Made by a program: the position numbers and the translations under genes. Below, piece after piece: positions 1 to 11,000 of a stretch of DNA of 64,000 bases; within the stretch, counting starts at the first letter, position 1; every line of letters starts with the position of its first letter. Below the pieces are notes generated by a model, which was not told the origin of the DNA, did not search any database, and saw only the letters and a list, made by a program, of their open reading frames with translations. The DNA comes from Amoebophrya sp. A120 (lineage: Eukaryota; Sar; Dinophyceae; Syndiniales; Amoebophryaceae), in NCBI GenBank assembly GCA_905178155.1, contig CAJINV010000007.1, positions 938,627-1,002,626 on the forward strand. The letters run 5' to 3'.

Positions 1-2078
1 TCCATCCTAATAATAATAATTCTAAATATTTGAGACGAATAAACAAACTGCATGTGAATCTGGATGTAGCGCAGTGCTAGCGTGCTGGTCCAAGGATTCC
101 CGTCATTGGTTCCTTGAGACAGGTACGCAATCTTGAAGATACGAAGTGGATGAAGCAGTCAATGTTTAGCAGGGGGTGTCGTGTAGTTGAAGATTCGAAT
201 ACAATGACAAACACAATAGCAACAAAACAAACTTGTGAGTAGCTTTTCGGGATAGAGATAGTAGTGCAACAAGGGGAACAAGAACCGGAATAGCATCCAG
301 ATGCAGGAGATGCACTTGCTCGATGATATTGATATTATATATCAATATAACTACACCTAAACCAACAAATAAAACTAGCGTACAACAATAAAAGCAATTT
401 AGTCTGAAGCCGATCCCTAGAAAAACTACCGATTCGTGGTGCCAGCAGGCACTTGTATGATACATTGAACGCCGAGCATATTTTTAAAAATGAAAGCCGA
501 AGCTCCGCGATTTTTAAAGCACTTACTTTTACCTAGAACTACGTAGCCGTAAGTGCGAAGCGAAAGATGTGGCACGATGATCCTTCTTGAAGATAGCCTT
601 GGCTTCGCGTTCGCCACTGCTGGCATTGCAAAAGCACTACGTTTGAAGATGTTCATCGTCGGATGTTCTTTCGTTTCGATTTCTCGAATCGGGAGCTGCA
701 AGGATCTAGCAAGTACAAATCTCAAATACAAATTGTTGAGAGCAGCAGCCAGCTTTCCTGGTAGCGCAGAAGGTAGGCCACACGTCGACCAGAGTAACAT
801 GCTTATCGTCGCAAAAATGTTGCAGCCTTTCGTCCACATAAACCCGCACCAAACAAGCGTGATCTACTTATCAGCATTTCGTACGTATCAGTATTCATCG
901 CTCGTCAATCTATTATTTTCCGCTTGTCATGTCATAGCGTAAGCGTAAGCGTATAGGGTCGTACGTTCACACAGGAGGTGGAAATAATCATCTTGTCGTA
1001 GCAAATTGCGAAGTACGTACCAAGCAAAGCACACAACAAGCACCTCGTTCGTTCACCGCTCTCTCTACCACAAGTACCACTAGTAAAGACCACGAGTAGA
1101 CAGAGCAGCCCGTTTGTGCAAATAAAAACTCGTTCTCACTTTATAGTGTCCCCAGGTCGACGATCAATAATTTTCAGCAATTCTCTTCTCGTTGCGTTTG
1201 AAGCGTTTCAAAACAACACGTGGTCTTCTGCGTCGATATTAAAAGACAGTCAAAAAACCTCAACTTGTACTTGTACAACCCAGCAATAAAATTTTTGCAA
1301 AATTCCTGCTTCTCACAAATACACCAACAACAATTTTAGTGCGCGGCCTGGTGTTGTTCACGAGCAACACCTCGTCTAACCAGCAGTCGCCTTTTTTTGA
1401 AAACACAGTCAACAAAACAACAACAACCTCTGTAGCCACTCGTAGCAAGAACAATCTAGTGCGGCGCATAATTCTGTTTATCGTGTGCAACTTAGCTGCT
1501 TCCATTCGAGCGTGTAAATTAAGCCATACATTTTGTGTTGGTCTCCTTCTTCTTCTTCTATAGCAGGGGCCAAAAAGACCAGTTCTTGTTCTTCCATTTT
1601 TGTTGAATTAAGTTGCCTGAATAATTTTATGGCCTCGCGGACGCCCGCATTTTTGCTGCAAACGCAGACTTGACGGCGCATCTTCACCTGGTGGAGCTGC
1701 AATCTTTTTCTGCAGCAGAGCAAGGAGGCCATAATCCTTGCCGGGAGGGTGAAAGTAGTACCACGACGAGGAGCTGCGCGTGCACCTTCTCTTCTTCTCG
1801 TTGCCTCGACGTATAGCTCGGGCGACAAGTATTGCTTTTAGAAGGACGAGCTCTTCGCTTACGCTTACCTCATCTCGTCAAGAACATCCAAGTTTCCAAG
1901 AACCACGAAGAACCGCGAAGGCCTCCTTGCATCTCGAACGAGATTGGTCCTTTTCTTGAAGGCATAAACCAAAGCCGGATCATACACCAGCACCCGCACA
2001 ACAACACCCTCGTTCTGCAACAGAACCTGCAAGAACCATCAACACACGACCCAGAACAACCACGTGGACCAAGTCATC
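1..2078. other. Intergenic / 5' flank of G1, no supported gene
   Basis: Short ORFs exist on both strands (for example 426-839 minus and 553-942 plus), but none shows a recognisable domain, signal peptide or introner. The last part is pyrimidine-rich and probably holds the promoter and 5' UTR of G1. Confidence 0.5.
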
Positions 2079-5000
2079 ATGTTTTCCGCCATCGGCAACC
2101 TTCTCCGGGGCGGCAAGCAGGAGGGTCCCAACGGCCAGCCCCTGCATGGAACATCAAATGGTGGACCACATAAGGGGCACCACAGCGGCCACGGATCGGG
2201 ACACAATAAGCATAGTAACCGGAAAGATTCCGACCCGTTAACCAGTGAGGACGAATTAGATTCCGACGAAGAACTCGCGATTTTGAAGCAGAAGCAGAAA
2301 CGCTCGCCGAGTAATCCGACGGGAGACAATAACAATTCAAATGACGACGAGGATAATGATACGGAGAATGACAATCACAACACAGAGTCTTCGGATAGCA
2401 ACGCAAAGGACAACGACGACAACTCGTGTAGTTCTGTCGATATCACGCAGCTGGGGAAGCAAAAACCCCATATTCCGATCGTCGATGTCGCGGATCCCTT
2501 TCAGGTAGAGCAGCAGAAGAAAAAAAATGAGAAGAAGGGGAAGAAAAAGAACGACGTCATGTCAAGTATGGAGAATAATAACAGTAAGAAAAAGAACAAC
2601 GCGAGTAGTACTACTACCGGGAATAATAGCAACACGACAAACGCAACTTCAGCCGCGACATCCTTTGCGCAGGAACAACAGGAAGAATTCGATAATTTGA
2701 AGAAGATTCAGGAGCAGTTTGGCGGCCGGTCACTTCACGACTTATGCTGTGCAAAAGTATCGCACTCGTAGCAATTGCATTCACGCATGACAAATCTAGT
2801 TCCTGAGCTCAGTCAGCATTACAAATTCCATTTTTCCTTCTGGAAAAATTTGTGATGCTATAATTATTTCTCCTAGTACGACACTTTTGCAATGCATATG
2901 AGTTCCATGATTACGATACCGCGACGTTTCAACCAGTGGTTTCGAAAAAGAAGAACAAAGACTCGTCCGACTTGAACACCGTTCCCTCTACCGCCTCCGG
3001 TTTAAACACCAACCCGAACGCGAATAAAACCGCGAAAGTATCCTGAGTAAAAACGTCCCCACACCGTAGTCAAGTTGCAAACGCTGCAACACAAATCCAG
3101 AAGTTTTGGGAGCCACGCATGACAAATTCGTTTCTGTATTGTAGTGCGTTTTAGCAAGGATAATCGCATCACAAACCCATCTTCTCACTATGTTTACAGC
3201 ATTACAAATGTCAAAACCAGATCAGAAATAGCTTTCATGGGGATTATGCGCATTACAAGTCTTCCTGTCTTTGCAAATCTGCATGACAGTTCTGGGGTGG
3301 GACGTTTTTACTCAGGATAGAAAGAGAAGCAGGACGAGCTGAATTCCCTGAAGAAAGCGCAGAAGGAAAAACAGGAGAAACTGATATCAAATGCAAATAT
3401 GTCTGGGTCTGGAAACTTGTGATGCTGATTGGCGAATCATGAGGATGCCACAACTGACGGCTCAGCATGACAAGTTTCTGAGTTGCTAGGTGTTGCCTAT
3501 TCAGCATGAGAAGCTGCGTGTTTGCGTAACAGAAAACTGGTGCTTTGGGGTAACGCGCATAACAGACTTGAAAGTCATGCTGACAGAGCATGACAAACTT
3601 GCATTCTTCCAGACCCAGACATATTTGCAGTTCATAACTGACGAAAGTGAACGACCTAGTCGTCGGGAAGAAGTACGGATCGGAGTATTTGCTAACGAAT
3701 CAAATCCGCATGATCGGTGAAGTAGTTCACGTGGTGGATATGGGGGCTTTCATTGTGAATAGCGACTTCATGCACCACGGGGTTCTCGCGCAGAGAAAAA
3801 GGTTCATCGGGAAAGACAAGTACGTATCAAATGTAAAAATGTGTGGGTCCTCTGGGAGATTCCGAGATTTGTCATGCAGTTTTTCCAAGCTCCCCCACGT
3901 CTGGAATGCATGGCCTGGCATCACAGCTTCTGCAGCTCCTTGGTGATGCGTATTCTGCATGAGAAATGCCCTCTCAAGAACATGGCCAGAAGTGGGCACG
4001 GGCACCTTTTCCACGTTCTGCATCACAGATCTTTGTAGGATCCGAAACACGCATCACAAATTCGGATCCTTCCAGACCCAGACACTTTTGCACTTGATAG
4101 TACGCCCCGGTGCACATGTACGGGAAAGTATCGTTTGTTTTGGCGAGAAACCCGGAGCCGAAGCCGCATATCCTGTGCAAAAACACCGCAGACTCGTACT
4201 AATTGCAGTCATGCAATACAAACCTCTTTCTCAACCTAAAACAGCATGACAAATTCCATTTTATTTCATGCTGAGCTAATTTGTATTGCATTAATACGAG
4301 TGCGATATTTTTGCAGTTCATACCCCAAAAGGACAAGCAATTCGTCGCGGACAAAGTGCAAATCATCAACGAGGACGACTTTTTCGCGAAAGAAGAGGTG
4401 GAGACCGCACCAAAGGTTACCGCCCCGGTCGTGAAACCAACGGCGGAGACCGCGAAACCGATAAAGCCGCAGTTCGCGTCGAATGTTACATCAACTACCG
4501 TGCCAACGGCGAGCCTCGCACCCACCGCGCCGACGGTTTCTCTGGGCGAGTTGACGCCCAGTCAACAGTCGAGGAAGATGTCGGATGCGACGGGTGGGGA
4601 CAACACGAAGAGCAGTCAGTACAGCACCGCTGCCGCGTCGTTTAACTCCTGGGCTTTGGCGGACACCGTGAATAACAAGATGGTGAATAAACTCCTATGC
4701 CTTGCAAATACGTCTGGGTCTGGAAACTTGTAGTGCTGAGTTGTGTAGCATGAGGACGAGGCCAGAAGTGATGGCTCAGCATGACAAGTTTCTGAGCTAC
4801 TTCTAGGTGCTGCCTATTCTGCATGACAAACTGCGTTTCTGCATCACAGAACACTGGGGCTTTTGCTTTTGCTGGGTAACGTGCATGACAGACTTGAGAG
4901 TCTTCCTAGCCGAGCAAGACAAATCTCGCATTCATTCTTCCAGACCCAGACATATTTGCAGTTGATAACTCCTCACCGGTGGCAACACGGAGTTCAAGAA

Positions 5001-8000
5001 GGCAGGAGAACAGACCACAGCAAGTACCGCCGCCGAGCCGCTAAAAACTATCCTGAGCAAAAACGTCCCCACACCATAGTCAGGATGGGGATTTTGCAAC
5101 ACAAACCTAGACCTTTTGGGAGTCACGCATGACAAGTTGCAGACTGTAGTGTAGTAGAGCTTAGCAAGGGAAGCCGCATAACAAATCCGTCTCCTTATCC
5201 TGTTTACAGCATTACAAGTTCCAAAACACGATGGGCAATGTCTCTCATGGGGATGCGCATTACAAATGCTCTTGTGCTTGCAAATCTGCATGACAACTCT
5301 GGGGTGGGGATGTTTTTACATATGATAAAAACGTCGAAAACGTCAGGCGTTCCGGTGACCAAGACGATTTTACCGGATACGAAAATCGTGCCACAGCGGA
5401 AGGAGGTGCTGGTGAAGAGCAAAAAGAGAATCAGAGGCGAAGTCGTCTACGCCAATCCAGAAGACACTTACTGCTTGATAACATCCGATTACATGGTCGG
5501 GAAGGTCCTCGGACCGGTCAAGAAGCTCGTGGGCGGAGGGTATAGTGATTTTGAAATGTTCTGACTTTTTGTCATGATGCAGAAACAGTCTGATAGTGCT
5601 GCCTTAGTGTTGGTTTTCTTCTTACCATGCATGAAATGCAAACAAACACTGACCTCTCTCCAGCAAGCTATCAAAAAACACTTCTCCAGCTTTCCCCTTC
5701 CCAACGGCATCAAGAAGTTCGAGTTCGGGCAAGAGGTCGAGTTCTCCGTGTGCATCAACCCAATTGAAAAAATCTCCTCCGAAACGGGCTATTTAGCGCA
5801 TCAACTGGACGTCTGCATCGACGGGAAACCCTCGACCATGATTGTGTCCGATGATAATCTCAATGCGGACAATTGGCAGACCTACAATGACAATGACGAC
5901 GATGACACGGGCAGAAATTCTGCGAAGCATTCCGTTTTGTCCTCCGAGCCGTTGAATAAAGTGACGAAACCCCTAACCGCGGACGTGTCCAAGATGTTCC
6001 CCGACAGTGGTAACAAGTTCGGCACGAACAGCGACAAGAAACGAAAAAACGACCCGTACAGCTACAAGTACACGCTTTCGCATATGGCGTTCTCAAACGT
6101 ATACATTCTCAACTGTTACACGATTTGTCATGCAAAATGACCATGACCCGCCAATCGATCGAGCTGCTGCGCATGACAAAATCTCGGAGGGCTAAGCAGC
6201 ACTATAATCTGCACGAAACCTGTAATGCAAGACGCGCAAGGTAGTTGTCCCTCTCACCTGTGCTAGTCTTGCAACACAAATTTATGTAACAGTTGAGAAT
6301 GTAACAGTTGAGAACGCCATATCGCAATTGGAAAAAAACGGGCAAAGGGTGGTCGGAACGGTGGTGCACGGGAAAGCAGATTTCGGGTTGGTCGAGGGGG
6401 ATGATTTCTTAGGATCGGTGTTGGTGCCGACAAGAAAGTTAAAATCTTCCTTCTTCTCCTCCGGGAAATGGGAAGTCGGGGCGAAGTGCGAATTCCAGGT
6501 GAAGGTGAATCCAGTGCAGAATACGTCGGCGAGAGATCCTGATGAGAAAAAATACATCGGGGTGGACGTGATCATCCTGGGGAAAAACTCCGACGATGAG
6601 AGGGACAAATACACGCATAAACAAATGGCCGATGCGGCGAAGACGACGAAACGCATCAAGGTGGAGGGGGAGGTGGTCATCGCAAATCCGATGTACGGGA
6701 TTGTCACGTCGAAACAGATCCGGGGCGGGCCGTTGATGGCGCACAGAAACCGGTTTCTGTCGGAGCCTATACATTGCAAAAGTAGCGCATTTTGTTGGAA
6801 TAACATGAGAAATTATCTGCAAGTTGAGAAGTGGAATTTGAATTTGTGATGCAGATTCAGAAAAGAAATCTAGATCTGTCATGCAGGAATGTTATTCGAA
6901 CGAAAGCGCTACAACTTTTGCAGTCCATAGAACACGCGGATGAGGAAATCTACGAGGGAATGGAGCTGGAATTCACCGTGATTGAAAATCCGACGCTGAA
7001 GCATGGGGAAAAAATGTACTCATCCTTCGCTTCATTTGTTTCTGGTTTTGGTTCATCTTTGTGATACAGGAAAGCGAATTGAGTTCTATAAAGATGCACG
7101 ACTTGTCCTTGTTCTTCTAAGTGCTTCTCATGATGCCGTTCATGGTGAGAAAAATTGAGTATTCACTGTTTTGCATTTCCCACATGACAAATTCAAATCC
7201 AAAACAGCAACAAGCAAGACATGAAGGATTTCTACGTCGCCGACGAGGTCTATGGAGGTGTCAGAGTTGAAATCGACAAAGTTGAAATGATTTGTCATGC
7301 ATAAAATGCGACACAAAGACTGACTCTATTGCTGAAGGCGCAAGGGAGGCAGCTTCTAGTGCTGGTAAGGGTCAAGAATTGGGCTGCTGACTAGCATGAC
7401 AGGGAGCAGCCATCTTGCCCTAAACAGCATGACAGACTTGCTTCAGAGGCCAGGAAAATTTGTCATGCGCCGATTGGAAACTGTGGGTCGAACTGGTATA
7501 GATTTTATGCATCACAAATTATTTCAACTTTGTCGATTTCAACTCTGACACATCCATAAGGTCCGCGTCCTGTACCCCACGAACCCAAAAATCGTGCCGA
7601 TGACATTATATCCTCTGCAAAAGCATCGTACTCGTACTAATTGCATTTATGCATTACAAATTTTTTTGCCAAGTTCAATCCGCATTACAAATTCTATTTG
7701 TCATGCTGAGGAAATTTGTCATGCGATTCATACTAGTACGATACTTTTGCAGTTCATACATTATCCTCCTTTGCAATGTCATCCACCTCGAGGCATACCA
7801 AGGATAAGGAGAAGGAGAAGACCCCGGATCTCGGCCTCCAGCCAACGCCAACGGAGAAGGCGCCCACGCACAGCGCACTGCAGGTCAAGGGGAACCACAC
7901 GGTATTTGTATTTGATTTATTTTTATTTTGATTTGTTGACTTCCACGCATCACAAATCGTGTTTGTCATGCCATATGCGCAAGTTTGGTGCAGATTCGAA

Positions 8001-11000
8001 CAATTTTTTGTAAAATTCAATCAATTTTCCACTTCACCACCAACAGGACGGGCGTGGCCAAGTTTTCGTCGAGGGCCAAGAGACCGTGAAGGTTTCCGTC
8101 GTCTCCGTCACCGCAAATGGCTCCATGCTGAAAATTTTGACCGACGAAATCGAATCGGTGAATCCGATCGATCCGAAATCTTTACCGCAAGCTTACCTCC
8201 CCAAATCGGAAACGGGGACGATTAGATTGTCCGTCGGCCAGCAGTTCTACGTCAAACTCCAATACCCCAGGGACGCGAAGAAAAAGAAGTTAACCGCGTA
8301 TGACTTATCCTGGACGAAGCCAGTTCCTACTAGTAGTGAGGAAAACGAGGTGACACATATGGAAATGTCAGAATCGAAATTGACAAAGTCGAAGAATTTG
8401 CGATGCACAAAATCGATAGCAGTTAGAGCCTCAGTATCCAAGTGGCGCATGACAAATTTCGGGAGCACCCAAATCCAGTGTGTCATGCTGTTTGGGCAAA
8501 GAAGACTGCTCCTGTCGTGCTATGCTGGCAGCGCATGGCATACCCCTAAACAGGCTTGCAATCGGTCTCATTTTCCTGCTCTCCAATACAGGCCGCCAGT
8601 GCCCTCCGTTTTATGCCTCACAAATTTTCCGATTTTGTCGATTTCGATCCTGACACATCCATAACACAGGACGAAGTAGAGGAGGAGGAAGAAGAGGAGG
8701 AGGTGGTGGAGGGTATGGACGGGTCCTATGACTACGAAGTAGATAATTCGGAAGTACATTATGACCACGACCCCACACTACAGCCTCCGAACGCAGCCAG
8801 TAACCCCCCGTCTTCTATCCCGGTCATCGACGCGCCCCGAGCAGCACCCCCAGCTTCCCGACCGCCACCGGCGAATGCGCCGCCACCGTATCACAGGAAA
8901 AAGTGTTAACGTTAACGGTTTTCACAGATTGCAGTCATGCATCACAAACGTAGCCCAATATGCATGCTATGCATGACAAATTCTGACACGTCTTGTGATG
9001 CGTTTCTGCATCACAAATTCCGTTAACGTTAACACGTTTTCTCGTGATACACCGCCACCGCCGCCACCAGAATCGGCGGTGCCGCCTCAGCCACAAGCGA
9101 CTCCTGGTGCATCTTCAAGTACAACTTCTAGACCTCCTCCTGCGAAAAACCCAGTGCCACCGCCGGGGTTGAGCATGGATTCCAGTAAAGAGTCGACGAA
9201 AGCTGGGGACAGTAGTTCTGCGAGCTCGTCCGCGACGGAGTGGCAGCAGGGAAACAATAACCGACATAGTAATAGCAGCCAGAACAGCCACTTCACTCCG
9301 GAGTTGACGACGCCTGGGTTGCTGAATTCCTTGATGAATAGCGCGGAGCATAATGCTGGTGGGACTAGTGGTAACAAAGCTAGCACGTCGAATGATTACA
9401 GCAGCAATTCGAATAACAACAGCAATAATAATCCTTCCGGTGTGACCACCCACTTCGGCATCGCGATCCCGTCCGGCGGGAAGCTGAGCCAGAAATCCGG
9501 GTCGCAGCTGGGTGGAGAATCGGACGATGATCCGCAACAAAATCTGTTGAACGCGTTGCTCGGCGGGATGCACGATTCTCCGGAGCCGGATAGCAGTCCT
9601 GATGTTCTCGGAAGGAATAATATCGGGCAACAGCAATATGGTGCTTCATCTTCTAGCAGTTACGGAGCTGCAGGAACTTCTAGTGGTTATCAAATGCAAA
9701 TATGTCTGGGTCTGGAAGAATGCAACTTGTCATGCAGATTTTCCATGACCCATGAGGTCTGGAATGCGGGACCTGGCATGACAAACTCTGCGAGGTCTCT
9801 GTCATGCCTATCCTGCATGACAAATCCCCTCCTAACGTGGTCGAAAGTGGAGAGCCTTTGGCACTCATGCAACACAGATTTTAGCATGATTCAGATTTAG
9901 CATCACAAGTTACTGTCTTCCAGACCCAGACATATTTGCAATGCATAGTGGTAGTGTTCCGCCAATGACGAAGCAAATCCCGGTATCCTGAGTAAAAACG
10001 TACCCACACCATAGTTGTCATGCAAATCTGCACGCTTGAAATGTTTCTCATGCGGAGCCCCATGAGAAGCATTTTCTAATGGTGTTTTGAAATTTGTCAT
10101 GCTCCAATCAGCATGGTGTGCTAGATCTGTGATGCTGCTGAGCTAGCTCAAACAGCACTACACGACGAATCCAAATTTGTCATGCAAAACAGCCAAAACT
10201 TGTGGATTTGTCTAGCAGATTCCCCATCCTGACTCTGGTGTGGGTACGTTTTTACGCAGGATACCCGGATTCCGCGCCGCCCCCCAGGCCGGTGCCGAGC
10301 CCGGTGCCGAGTCCGAACATGGTTAGTACGGTTTCCCAGCACATCATCTCCTCGCCCAATGTCGTAGGAACATCGTCAAATATGAACGGTGCAGCTACAG
10401 GATCTCCAGGAGGACTGCCACCCGCGCAGCAGCTCTCTGGCAGTCCCCAACAGCAGCAGAACACTGCTCTGCAGCTCAACCCGGCGTTTCTCTGTCAGCA
10501 AAAAATCTACTACGGCAGAGTTCTGACGAAGAGACAGGTGAACTCCGAGGGCAGGGTGATTTACATCCTCGGGGAGATAACATCTTCCTCGAGCTTCGAC
10601 TACGAACAGTACCTGTGGACCTACGCGTTGGCGGAGCGGAACGACTTCCGATTGCGAAGTCTCGGCTTCGATATGGAGGCGAGTGACATTGTGCAATTTT
10701 CCGTGAACATGAATTCGCAGGCGAACTACCGGAGCGGTAACTGCTCTATCGTCGTGGCTCGGAATATCACGCTGATCACGCGAAACATCGGCCGAGTTCC
10801 CGGATCGATTCTCTCTTCCAGTCCGGACAAGGACTCGCATGGCTCCATCGGGTCGAAAAACAGCAACGGGTTGTACTACAATAAGCAGAGGAACAGTAAG
10901 AACTACAACGGAAATTACGGCAGCAACACGTCTAACTCTGGTGATCAATCGGATACAGAGACCTACAACCCAGACTTGTACAACGTGGTGAAGTGCCGCG

